NCBI GenBank assembly: GCA_959605275.1
Contig: CAUHFD010000003.1
Span: 1 to 41,575, forward strand
DNA from: an uncultured Eubacteriales bacterium
Lineage (GTDB): Bacteria > Bacillota > Clostridia > Oscillospirales > Ruminococcaceae
DNA: 41,575 nt
Direction: 5' to 3'
A program made the translations under genes and the position numbers. The notes beneath the pieces were generated by a model. The model ran no database searches and was not told where the DNA came from. It saw nothing but the letters and a program-made list of their open reading frames with translations. Shown piece by piece: positions 33,543 through 41,467 of this stretch (position 1 is its first letter; every line of letters starts with the position of its first letter).

Positions 33543-34511
33543 TTATGCAGCATTTAACTGTATTTGTCCATGAATGTTTCTGATCCGCAATTCTTCCGAC
33601 TGCATCTGAAGCATCGCATAATCGCTGTTCAATGCGTCGAGCTGACGTTTCAGAACATCCTCATAGATTTTCTTTTTCTGCTGGAGGTCCTGAATCTTCT
33701 GAATCCATCTGCCGATAACTGCTTTAGAATCGCAGCCGCTGTCGATAAAATGCTGAACACGCTGCTGATAGAATTCAATATCCCGTTTGTAGTTAGCGTA
33801 GAATTCTTCCGTCATTTTTTGGCGCTGGCGCTCATCATCCACTACAAACATGGAATTGCTCATAACGAGACCGTCGTTAAGATTATGCTTTCTAATTGCA
33901 TCAATATAGTCCTCCAGAATGTTCAGTAGAGGCAAATACGGATTTGGGATAAAATAGAGGTTGCCGTGAATGCTGATTTTGTTTGCCTGCATCCGGTCGA
34001 GCTGATCCTGTATAACGGATTCCACATGATCGGTGGTATAGCAGGTACACAAGCGTTCATACAGTTCCATAGCTCTTCGGCAATATTCCTGCACATTCAC
34101 ATCAACGTCATACACTTTGTTATCGCAGTAGATTGTTTCGGTTTCCTTATCGAAAATAATATTCGCTAGTTTCTTATACTCGTTCGTTCTGGAATTCATC
34201 GTTTCCTTAACAAGTTCGCGATAAATATGTGTGGTGTCTTCCTTTTTATTATCCCTGCAATAAATACGGTACACCTGCGTGCCGTTTCCGTCTTTTACCT
34301 GAATGCGGTCTTTAATCGCTGTAGTTGCCGTCCGATAGATTCCGGATTTAGAATCCTTCGCCGGTTTGTATTTCGGCAATCCGAAGGACTGACCAATCTC
34401 GATAAATTTCGACCGTTCAATCAGGATGTTTGAGGTTGAATAGTACAGGAACTTTCCAATAATACCGTCCGTCTTTTCCTGCACAGCAATGAAATTTTCC
34501 ATGTTACTCAT
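33543..34511 (-). CDS. Mobile-element protein of unknown function (DUF6744-like)
   Basis: A 322-residue soluble protein with a mixed N-terminal half, then helical and probably coiled-coil regions (about residues 220-310, with DERQRQKMTEEFYANY and IQDLQQKKKIYEDVLKRQL). It resembles proteins I recall as DUF6744 in Firmicutes plasmid and phage-like elements; that name is tentative. FGLPKYKPAKDSKSGIYRTA (about residues 43-62) contains the hexapeptide LPKYKP, also found at the end of the small protein encoded just upstream. The ATG has AAAGGAC ten bases upstream. It is the last gene of the operon. A role in replication, partitioning or regulation is possible, but nothing in the sequence decides this. 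Confidence 0.6.
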   Translation of the reverse strand: MSNMENFIAVQEKTDGIIGKFLYYSTSNILIERSKFIEIGQSFGLPKYKPAKDSKSGIYRTATTAIKDRIQVKDGNGTQVYRIYCRDNKKEDTTHIYRELVKETMNSRTNEYKKLANIIFDKETETIYCDNKVYDVDVNVQEYCRRAMELYERLCTCYTTDHVESVIQDQLDRMQANKISIHGNLYFIPNPYLPLLNILEDYIDAIRKHNLNDGLVMSNSMFVVDDERQRQKMTEEFYANYKRDIEFYQQRVQHFIDSGCDSKAVIGRWIQKIQDLQQKKKIYEDVLKRQLDALNSDYAMLQMQSEELRIRNIHGQIQLNAA

Positions 34512-34543
34512 AGATTTAAGTCCTTTCAGTTTTTAAATTATAA

Positions 34544-34778
34544 TTATCTGAGTTCTTCGCCCGGCTTATACTTCGGAAGCTGTATCGTCTGAAACTGCGC
34601 TGCAATTTTTTGCAGTTTTTCCCGTTCCAGCGGTGCAAACTGTTTGTAATAATCCCGTCTGAAAGATTGTCGGTATAAAAACTCCTGCACACGCCAAGCG
34701 ACGGAAAACTCCTTTGAGTTAAGGTTGAATATCCGCATAAGAGAGCGTATAGGTTGAAAACGGTTCGTTGTGTTTCAT
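34544..34778 (-). CDS. Small protein read by apparent +1 frameshift
   Basis: The best start is ATG 34778, with AAGGAG seven bases upstream and 14 bp after the primase stop. This frame stops after 19 codons (MKHNEPFSTYTLSYADIQP) at TAA 34721-34719. A +1 shift at CCU-UAA-C leads directly into the frame ending at 34544, with SKEFSVAWRVQEFLYRQ, LEREKLQKIAAQFQTIQ and the end LPKYKPGEELR. The ATG of the second frame at 34738 has no ribosome-binding site. The joined product would be about 78 residues, mostly helical. Either a programmed shift like that of prfB (CUU-UGA-C), a simple mutation, or reinitiation could explain it. Function unknown. Confidence 0.45.
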
Positions 34779-34792
34779 AACGCATCTCCTTC

Positions 34793-35956
34793 TCAGGCGA
34801 CAAGCGACTGCTGATATTCCGTTTTGAGTTTTTCAAACAACAGCCAATCGTCAATGCCTTTTTGCTCTGCTGGCCAGACAAACGGGCGATACTTCTCACA
34901 CAGCGGCACACAAATGGAACGGATTTTGGACTGTGCTTTCTGAACATGGGGATTGCTCCGCACATCCATATCGATACATTCCAATATCCATCTCGGCTTC
35001 AGCTTTTCCACGACCTCTGCCAAATATCGCACATTCTGCACACCGGTAAGACCGATAAACAGTCCACCGTCCGACAAAAAACTTGCGATATCTGCCTTCA
35101 TGGCGCCTTCGGTGATATGCAGCGTGTCGCTACGCAGATCGCCGACCACATGGATATAGCTTGAAATGCCGGTGCCGTTTTCGTAATATTTTTCCCCATT
35201 TGACATTCCGCCGGTGGAAAACCACCGAAAACGGTCACCCTTCTTTTCTACCTTGCTTCCGTCCGACCTGGTAATGATTTTAGGCGGCGGTTCGTCAAGG
35301 CGGATTTGCAGTCCCTGTATCTGGTTATTCATATCGCATACAGGAATCAAAATACCGCTGTAGCGGCAGTTTGACATCTCCCAATGCAAATTTTTTGTGT
35401 AAAATCCGGGAATACCGGATAAATCAAATCGGGAGGACAGCTGTTCCACCACCCATCGGCGCTGTTTCCAGTTTGTCGGAATACTGCGATACATATTGCC
35501 TCGGATAATCTCGTCGGACATACCGCGCCCAAGCAGGTTCCAGTAATGCTGATCCTCCAAAGTCAAAAGAGAGAGCATTTCCAGATAAATTTGGCTGCGC
35601 TCGTGCAAAGGACGAATTGGTTCCGAGATTTCCGGCCGAGACTCATCAGGCGGATCGCCTGACTTTACCTGCGGGTGATGTAGCAGTTCAATAAATGCCT
35701 CTTTGTTTGTCAGGCGTCTTCGTTCCGGATTAAAGTCGGCATACAGCGTAACCGCGTTTCCTCCGGTGCCACAGTTGTGGCACCAAAAGGTCGCGTTATC
35801 AGGCTGACTGCTGAGATACATCCGATACTTATAATCTCCGCAATAAGGACAGCGAGCTTGCACCTCATCGTTGCCAAGGGTGCTTTGCTTAATATCCAAA
35901 CCGCAGAGAAGCGCCGTATCGACTACATCGATATAAGCATATCTCTTATCCGTCAT
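34793..35956 (-). CDS. CHC2-type zinc finger/Toprim DNA primase
   Basis: A 387-residue primase-like protein. The N-terminal zinc finger has C36-P-Y-C39 and C59-H-N-C62, the bacterial/phage primase pattern. The C-terminal half resembles a Toprim domain of DUF3854 type: LHITEGAMKADIAS (about residues 278-291) gives the conserved Glu, ILECIDMDVRSNP (about 330-342) the Asp pair, and GIDDWL the last motif. There is no helicase part, so it probably works with a helicase encoded elsewhere on the element. The ATG comes 3 bp after the stop of the SbcC-like gene. It makes RNA primers for replication of the element; this role is established for the family, while specificity is unknown. Confidence 0.75.
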   Translation of the reverse strand: MTDKRYAYIDVVDTALLCGLDIKQSTLGNDEVQARCPYCGDYKYRMYLSSQPDNATFWCHNCGTGGNAVTLYADFNPERRRLTNKEAFIELLHHPQVKSGDPPDESRPEISEPIRPLHERSQIYLEMLSLLTLEDQHYWNLLGRGMSDEIIRGNMYRSIPTNWKQRRWVVEQLSSRFDLSGIPGFYTKNLHWEMSNCRYSGILIPVCDMNNQIQGLQIRLDEPPPKIITRSDGSKVEKKGDRFRWFSTGGMSNGEKYYENGTGISSYIHVVGDLRSDTLHITEGAMKADIASFLSDGGLFIGLTGVQNVRYLAEVVEKLKPRWILECIDMDVRSNPHVQKAQSKIRSICVPLCEKYRPFVWPAEQKGIDDWLLFEKLKTEYQQSLVA

Positions 35957-35959
35957 TTG

Positions 35960-37786
35960 TCAGCTCGCTTTCTTTAATTGCTGTTCTGCCGGGCGCAACA
36001 TCGTCACATTGTTCTGGAACTGTACCGTAAGCGGCTGTCCTTTCACAAAACGCAGAAGCAATGTCTGTGAAGGCATGGAAACAGAATTAAAGGCTGCAAT
36101 GCTTTCTGTGTTATCCACACATACCGGACAGTCAATGCCAGTAATTTTGCGGATCATAGCTGTGATTTCGATACCTGCCAGAGTCTTTTCAGACAGGGAG
36201 AGCGTAGTATAGTCCCGTCCCTTGTAGGTAAACTTGAAAGCATTGACAACCTCACCCGTGGTACGAACAACATCAAACAGTTTGATTTTTACATTTGGCA
36301 TTTGCAGGTCGGCCACAGCCAGCTCGGTGCGCTTACAGACAAATTCACTTAGAGCGGAAAGAATGTTCTTATATTTTTGAATTTGCTCTTTGTAAATTTC
36401 CTGCTGCGTATAAGCATCTTTCAGCTTCTTGCCGTCTGTCAGTTCCTGTACCGTTTGGATCTGCGCCTGTATGCCGGTCAGCTCCGCCGTCAGACAATTC
36501 AAATCCGCAAATTCCTCCTCCGACAGATTGCCGTACTTCTGCAATTCGTCAATGTGTTCCAGCGCCGCAAGAAGCTGAGTACGATCCGAATTGTCTCCTT
36601 TTGTGCTTTCCAGCTTTTCAAGATCAGCGGACAGTTTCTGAATATCCTCCGCTTTGAATTGTTCAAAGACAGCTTTTGCTTTGTGATCCAGTTCGGTCAG
36701 TTCGTGTCCCTGAGCCATCAGTTCGTGTCCTCGTGCCGCCATTGCTTTCAGTTCCGACACCATACCGTTTCGTACCTCCGGCAGATTTTGCTCGGTAACA
36801 AGCATCAGACAGGTTGGACATTGTGTACCTGGTCTGAGTTCTTTGATTCTTTCGGTCAGTGCGTTGTACTGATCTGACAAGGACTTAATCGCCGCCGCGT
36901 TTTCTGCCTGAGCCTGCATATATTTAGAAACATAGTTTTTTTGCCGAGCTTCTGCGATTTTGGCTCGCAGCGCCGCAACTTCAGCATTCTCTATTCCAGG
37001 TTTCGAAGACAGCTTGGCGAGTAGCATATCCCTTTGAATCGCTAAATCCTCCGCTTCAATGCCATCAAACTGCTTATCTGCCAAAGCCTTCCGCTTCGCC
37101 TCGATATCCGCCTGCTCCATATACAGTTTCATCAATTTCTGCTCCGCCGTTTTCTGTGCGTCTTCGATAGATTCTATATTGCCTTGCAGAATAGCGTACT
37201 GCGTATCGATTTGGCGTATAGCTTCACGATAGCTTTTCATCTGATTTTCAGGTAAAGAGATATTTAAATCAATGCCGTCCAGAAATTCCCGGTAACATTC
37301 GCTGATTTGCTCCCGCACCGCATCAGCAGATACCGGCTGCAAATACTTCAGGATTAGTGCTCTGCCTTTTTCGGCGAGGCGTTCCGTCAGATAAGTCGGA
37401 TTGAACATAGAAAGAAAGGTGTCTTTGTCACAGAACGTCCGATCAATATCGGTCTGACGAATGGTATAGCTATCCAGAAGAAGCGATGTCTTATCGCCGC
37501 TGCGGTTGCGAATAAGCGTATGTGCCTTGCCGTTTTGGTCGATAAAATCCAACTGTACCTGCGTACCGGCTGCATTTTCGTTCATCAACCGTTCGATTTT
37601 TTGCTCGCCGTAGTAGGAAACACCATAGAGCGCATAACAAATGCCGTGCGCCATAGTAGTTTTCCCTGTACCGTTGTGTCCGGTTATGTAGCTGATGTCT
37701 CCAAAGGAATAGCTTTCCGGTGCTTTATGGTTTCTGAAATCTGTAAATGTGATACCGGTGATTTTCATAGCGGTTATCTGTTCCAT
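35960..37786 (-). CDS. SbcC/Rad50-like AAA ATPase with CXXC hook
   Basis: A 608-residue protein of the SMC/Rad50 class. The Walker A motif GHNGTGKTT lies at residues 36-44. Long coiled coils (about residues 180-310 and 340-480) flank a CPTC zinc-hook (about residue 323). The C-terminal lobe has LSLSEKT as a degenerate signature and CPVCVDNTESI as a degenerate Walker B. It is shorter than chromosomal SbcC of about 1000 residues, as is common in phage (gp46-like). No SbcD nuclease is seen in the window. The ATG has AGAGGTG just upstream. With the Rad52-type protein two genes upstream it probably processes DNA ends for recombination-dependent replication. Confidence 0.8.
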   Translation of the reverse strand: MEQITAMKITGITFTDFRNHKAPESYSFGDISYITGHNGTGKTTMAHGICYALYGVSYYGEQKIERLMNENAAGTQVQLDFIDQNGKAHTLIRNRSGDKTSLLLDSYTIRQTDIDRTFCDKDTFLSMFNPTYLTERLAEKGRALILKYLQPVSADAVREQISECYREFLDGIDLNISLPENQMKSYREAIRQIDTQYAILQGNIESIEDAQKTAEQKLMKLYMEQADIEAKRKALADKQFDGIEAEDLAIQRDMLLAKLSSKPGIENAEVAALRAKIAEARQKNYVSKYMQAQAENAAAIKSLSDQYNALTERIKELRPGTQCPTCLMLVTEQNLPEVRNGMVSELKAMAARGHELMAQGHELTELDHKAKAVFEQFKAEDIQKLSADLEKLESTKGDNSDRTQLLAALEHIDELQKYGNLSEEEFADLNCLTAELTGIQAQIQTVQELTDGKKLKDAYTQQEIYKEQIQKYKNILSALSEFVCKRTELAVADLQMPNVKIKLFDVVRTTGEVVNAFKFTYKGRDYTTLSLSEKTLAGIEITAMIRKITGIDCPVCVDNTESIAAFNSVSMPSQTLLLRFVKGQPLTVQFQNNVTMLRPAEQQLKKAS

Positions 37787-37796
37787 ACTGCACCTC

Positions 37797-38420
37797 TCAA
37801 TTCCACAAAAGCTGCTTGCTTATATTCAGTTCTTCCAGTTCCGCAGGCGCCGTTGTCGCTGCGGCCAAACTGAGCATTTCCTTGTACGACTGGGTATCCG
37901 GACGAAGCAGGGTGTACTCCCAAAGATTACCGGCAAATTCGCCTACAAGTTGCCAGCGGCTATAGCCCGACACCTGTATCTCTGTGCGCATAACATTGTA
38001 AATAATATATCCATCAGAAATCCGGTACGGAAAGCTGTTGCGGAAATTTTCAATCGTTTCGCATTTTTTACGCAGCAGATCGGCGTCATTGGTATCAGGC
38101 TTATCTTCCTGCATAACTGGCGCTTGCGGTTTCGAGTTTTTCATTTGCGTTTGCATGTCTTTCAGTTGCTGCTTCAGCACACATAGTTCCTCGTTTCTTT
38201 TTGCCAGCAAATTGCCGTTCAACTGATCGGATATGCGCTCGAAGGAATTCATCATCAAAGCAAGAAGGACACACAACCCAATCAGCAGGAGCATGGCAAA
38301 GCTGTATTTTGTCAGATACGGAAGCTGACTTTCACAGACGAGAATACCGCAGAGCGATGCAAAAACGCAGAGCGTTACAGTGGAAATGAGAAACAAAATT
38401 TTGTTTTTTGGGGTTTTCAT
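37797..38420 (-). CDS. Membrane protein with two TM helices and coiled coil
   Basis: A 207-residue protein with helices at about residues 9-28 and 38-57, then a predicted coiled coil (about 60-95, KRNEELCVLKQQLKDMQ), a short Pro-rich linker and a C-terminal soluble domain (about 115-207) with YIIYNVMRTEIQVSGYSRWQ. I do not recognise the family. It lies between the Rad52-type and SbcC-like genes, ending 10 bp before the latter, so it belongs to the same operon. It could tether the replication or recombination machinery to the membrane, but that is a guess. Confidence 0.6.
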   Translation of the reverse strand: MKTPKNKILFLISTVTLCVFASLCGILVCESQLPYLTKYSFAMLLLIGLCVLLALMMNSFERISDQLNGNLLAKRNEELCVLKQQLKDMQTQMKNSKPQAPVMQEDKPDTNDADLLRKKCETIENFRNSFPYRISDGYIIYNVMRTEIQVSGYSRWQLVGEFAGNLWEYTLLRPDTQSYKEMLSLAAATTAPAELEELNISKQLLWN

Positions 38421-38505
38421 AATGAATCAAGTCCTTTCGTTCTTAAACTTGAGGCGCCGATAGAAAGATCGGCGCACTCTTTCAATACAAATGTAAGATT
38501 TTCGG

Positions 38506-39345
38506 TTATGCCGCCATCTGATAGCTTTCCACGATATTGTAATCACCTACAATGGGCGAAGTCTTTTTCGTGATTTTCAGATCGCGGATGTTTTGTCCGG
38601 TTGTAAGCGGAGCTTCGCCACGGATATATCCAGACATGAATTCGCCGGTCGGCTTTTGCAGTGTAACCAGAGTTTGCGCACCGCTGCCGCCCTTTGAAAC
38701 CTTCAAATCGGTAATTTTCCAAGTATCCTCATGAGCAGGTTGCTCGGTGGCAAAACGTCCCTGCGTTATAAGCGGAGCGGATTGCTGCACACCTGTCTGG
38801 GATACCGACGAAGTTTGTACCGTTACGTTTTCCGTTTGTTTTTTATCGGCAGGCTGTTTTGTAGAAGACAAATACTTTACCACAAATCGATTGTACTGCT
38901 GTGCCAATCGGGGAAACTCATCGTCCGGAATGTATTTTCCTTCCTTCAAAGGCACCCAGATGTTTTTAAGGGCATAAAGGTATCTGCCGATCCCCCACAT
39001 AGAGGCTGCACGCTTAAAAGCGTTGGAAAGCCCGCCCTTAATCGGTTCGATATCGGTGCTTCCGGCACCGTCGCTCTTTCGGATCCATTCGCCGCGGCTG
39101 GCATAATAAATACTGATCTCACAGATATGCGCAGTACCGGCATTGTCCTTGCCGGGAACTGTACACAAATGGTTCTGCCAGTTTTCACGACCAAGAACAG
39201 TATCCAGCCGTTTTTGAATAGCGCGGGAATCGATAAAAGCTGCAACCTGTCCCTTGGTTTTGTCTTTTGTTGTGCGCAGAATGCGCCATTCGATTTCGTC
39301 TGCGGTAAAAGGGTATTCCAATGCCGCTGCTTGTTCGTTTGTCAT
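38506..39345 (-). CDS. Rad52/Rad22-type single-strand annealing protein
   Basis: The ATG at 39345 is chosen since GGAGG lies eight bases upstream; an ATG at 39360 overlaps the previous stop. It gives 279 residues. The core (about residues 15-150) matches the phage Rad52 family: RLDTVLGRENW, GEWIRKSDGAGSTD and GLSNAFKRAASMWGIGRYLY are diagnostic. The rest is a flexible Gln/Thr-rich linker and a small C-terminal domain. These proteins anneal complementary single strands and act in replication and recombination of phages, plasmids and integrative elements. An SbcC-like ATPase follows two genes later, a frequent pairing. Confidence 0.88.
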   Translation of the reverse strand: MTNEQAAALEYPFTADEIEWRILRTTKDKTKGQVAAFIDSRAIQKRLDTVLGRENWQNHLCTVPGKDNAGTAHICEISIYYASRGEWIRKSDGAGSTDIEPIKGGLSNAFKRAASMWGIGRYLYALKNIWVPLKEGKYIPDDEFPRLAQQYNRFVVKYLSSTKQPADKKQTENVTVQTSSVSQTGVQQSAPLITQGRFATEQPAHEDTWKITDLKVSKGGSGAQTLVTLQKPTGEFMSGYIRGEAPLTTGQNIRDLKITKKTSPIVGDYNIVESYQMAA

Positions 39346-39359
39346 ATTCTTTGCCTCCA

Positions 39360-40016
39360 TTAAATAAAGTCTTTCAGCGTCGTATTCGGCATAGGCACCA
39401 GCACATGCTCGTAATAATAGTTTCGATCTTTATCCCGCAGATGCTCCATCAAATCCCGGTGTCCCAATTTCAGCTGGTTGTTGCGCTCGGTATACCTATC
39501 GTCATTATCCGGAAAGGACAAAATGTGATAAGGAAGATTACTGAGCTGCCGAACAGACTGAATATGCGGAAGCGGATTTGCACCCAGACACAGACTGAAT
39601 CGGCTGACATTGGAAAAGGGATAGCAAAACATCCTCGTGTCCGGCGTAAGCTTGCCGAGATCCGGCACACCCATATTGACGCCTGAAATTCGACCGTTGT
39701 CTTCCAGACGAAACCCGAACAGCAGTCTGGGCAGCGGAAAATCCGGATATTCTGTCTGCATATAGGTTACGGTTGCCGTTTCATCCGGAAATTCCATTGT
39801 AACATAACGCTGTGCCTTGTCGGTATCCACGGTTACGCTTAAAGTGTTTGCCGGAAGAATACCGGTATTAACCTGAAATCCCGAAAGACTGTTTTTTACG
39901 CATTCGATCAGCGTATCCACCGAGATGATTTTGGTACGGTTTTCGCCATTTTCCTTGAATTCCAGACGAATACTTTTATCATTACGAATGCGCAATACCA
40001 TTTCATCATTATTCAT
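39360..40016 (-). CDS. E2-like protein (PRTRC system B / Prok-E2 type)
   Basis: A 218-residue protein with LPRLLFGFRLEDNGRISGVN (about residues 95-114), then MFCYPFSNVSRFSLCLGANPL (about 129-149) and LPYHILSFPDNDDRY. This agrees with the prokaryotic E2-like family found in PRTRC (ParB-related, ThiF-related) cassettes, where a PxxNV-x-C-x-G segment carries the presumed catalytic cysteine, here Cys143. Such proteins are predicted partners of ThiF-type E1 and small ubiquitin-like proteins, on plasmids and integrative elements. No E1 or ubiquitin-like gene is inside the window; the operon continues past its right edge. The ATG overlaps the previous stop by four bases. Family assignment is from remembered motifs; conjugating activity is not shown. 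Confidence 0.55.
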   Translation of the reverse strand: MNNDEMVLRIRNDKSIRLEFKENGENRTKIISVDTLIECVKNSLSGFQVNTGILPANTLSVTVDTDKAQRYVTMEFPDETATVTYMQTEYPDFPLPRLLFGFRLEDNGRISGVNMGVPDLGKLTPDTRMFCYPFSNVSRFSLCLGANPLPHIQSVRQLSNLPYHILSFPDNDDRYTERNNQLKLGHRDLMEHLRDKDRNYYYEHVLVPMPNTTLKDFI

Positions 40017-40591
40017 GCCGCTCGTTTCCTTTCCGTCTCCGGTAATATAGCCGGAAGGCTGACTATTTTTGTTTGCTGCTCCATTTCCGTTTTCAGATGT
40101 TTTACACCGTTCTTGTAAAAGGAGCGAATGTTAAACAGAGATTCGATCAACTGCACCGGCTGATAAAACTCCACCGAAGTGAATACAGCCAGACATGGCC
40201 ACTTTTTTTCGGTTTCCGTTTTGGGAGTAAACAGCATCCACTCAATACAATAGCTATCAATGCCGCACATTTCATCATTGACGAATGCTTTTGCCTCCTT
40301 AACAAACGGATTGCGCTGAAAGGAAACTTTATGTTTTCTCCCATATTCCCGACAAAGGCGATAATATTCCCGCATATCTGGGAAACAGAACTTTTGGATA
40401 TAACTGTCGTAATCATCCGCTTCAGCGCTTACGCTTGGTGCAACATCATCCAGAGCATCGTAATAGGCTTCTGGAAAAAAATCGCTGTCCAAAGGCATTC
40501 CGTTGAATGCTCCGGTATGGTCATAACGGATTTTTTCAATGGCAAGGATGCCGAGTATATTGTCTATACAGTGATCCGTTTCTTCAAACAT
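40013..40591 (-). CDS. Unknown protein upstream of the E2-like gene
   Basis: Start at ATG 40591, with AGGGGG seven bases upstream and 11 bp after the previous stop; a longer frame from 40648 would overlap that gene. It gives 192 residues: an acidic N-terminal half (DSDFFPEAYYDALDD) and a C-terminal part with IDSYCIEWMLFTPKTETEKKWP and FYQPVQLIESLFNIRSFYK. I do not recognise the family. In PRTRC cassettes a protein called F sits near B, so it might be that component, but I cannot support it by motif. The stop/start overlap with the E2-like gene suggests coupled expression. Confidence 0.55.
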   Translation of the reverse strand: MFEETDHCIDNILGILAIEKIRYDHTGAFNGMPLDSDFFPEAYYDALDDVAPSVSAEADDYDSYIQKFCFPDMREYYRLCREYGRKHKVSFQRNPFVKEAKAFVNDEMCGIDSYCIEWMLFTPKTETEKKWPCLAVFTSVEFYQPVQLIESLFNIRSFYKNGVKHLKTEMEQQTKIVSLPAILPETERKRAA

Positions 40592-40602
40592 TTCGCCGCC
40601 CC

Positions 40603-40947
40603 CTACAGAAAACAGACTGGCATCGACTTTGCCGGTGACTTGTTGCATTTTTCATAAATGTGGCGCAGTCTGGAAAATTCTTTGGAATTGTGTGTGAAAT
40701 TTTCTAGATAGAACGAGAAAAGCGTTCCGATATCCTCCATGTCAAAATTGTCCATATTTAGATCTCGGGTATCCACAGACTGATCGTTCAAAAGAGGTAG
40801 CAACACCGACTGATACAAATACCGTACTCCGGAGTTGTTTTCTAAGCTGAAAAAATGGTCGGAAAAATGTTCCGCTTCATCGTCTGCACTTTTCAGCCTC
40901 TGTATCAGAGTTGGAATTTTGATCGTCAGTCCCAGACTCATACACAT
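40603..40947 (-). CDS. Small unknown protein, 114 residues
   Basis: Start at ATG 40947, with GGAG five bases upstream, overlapping the end of the previous gene by ten bases. The 114-residue product is rich in Asp, Leu and Asn (NMDNFDMEDIGTLFSFYLE) and appears helical. I do not recognise it. Its stop lies 11 bp before the next start, so it is part of the same tightly spaced operon. Confidence 0.5.
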   Translation of the reverse strand: MCMSLGLTIKIPTLIQRLKSADDEAEHFSDHFFSLENNSGVRYLYQSVLLPLLNDQSVDTRDLNMDNFDMEDIGTLFSFYLENFTHNSKEFSRLRHIYEKCNKSPAKSMPVCFL

Positions 40948-41435
40948 TCACACTCCAATCGGATTTGGGTTTTGAGCTTTTCGAGGTTGGTTTCAATCCA
41001 GAAAGCGTCGCCATTTATAAAGCGATATTTAGAACAGACCGTACCAAGGCCGGATTGCAAACTTTTGTTATTGTCAGCCCGGTCCTGCACGGATATTTCG
41101 CCCCAGTCGCCGTTTCGGTGATGCACCAGAGCAAGCATCCGGTCATATGCGGAAATTTTTTCTTCTGCCTGTTCCGACACGCTGATTTTTCCTGTATCAA
41201 AGGGTGCGTCAAAAACAGACCGGGCAGTTTTAGATTTTGTCACACGAATAAGCTGCATATATAACTCCTCGCGCTTTTCCGCAATCGACAGAAAACGGCT
41301 GTATTCACCATCCATTCTGTCGCTTGTCTGTCGGCTGCTTTTTACAGAAAAAAGCACACGCTTTTTCGCTGCTTTCAACTGGGCATTCACCATAAGAAGG
41401 CTTATTTTTATCTTGAAATATAAAATACAGTTCAT
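40938..41435 (-). CDS. Plasmid/ICE protein with DWGE motif
   Basis: A 165-residue protein. The start ATG 41435 has AAAGGA eight bases upstream. The N-terminal half is basic and helical. The C-terminal part, HHRNGDWGEISVQDRADNN to SKYRFINGDAFWIET, matches a small conserved domain with H-x3-DWG-x6-D-x2-N and G-x3-Y-W-type residues. I recall that domain in many plasmid-borne proteins, often misannotated as restriction subunits. Its function is unknown. The position near the front of the operon, upstream of the E2-like gene, fits an element core gene. Confidence 0.6.
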   Translation of the reverse strand: MNCILYFKIKISLLMVNAQLKAAKKRVLFSVKSSRQTSDRMDGEYSRFLSIAEKREELYMQLIRVTKSKTARSVFDAPFDTGKISVSEQAEEKISAYDRMLALVHHRNGDWGEISVQDRADNNKSLQSGLGTVCSKYRFINGDAFWIETNLEKLKTQIRLECECV

Positions 41436-41467
41436 AAAAGCAATCCTTTCTCTATTCGCTAAAGATT

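Noticed and set aside
34516..34965. 149-residue minus-strand frame crossing the primase end and the small gene
   Set aside because: It overlaps the primase end in another frame, has no ribosome-binding site at its start, and its composition is not protein-like; it is the third frame of the locus.
38731..39363. 210-residue plus-strand frame
   Set aside because: Fully antisense to the well-supported Rad52-type gene.
40073..40657. 194-residue plus-strand frame
   Set aside because: Antisense to the minus-strand gene at 40013-40591, which has a ribosome-binding site and operon spacing.
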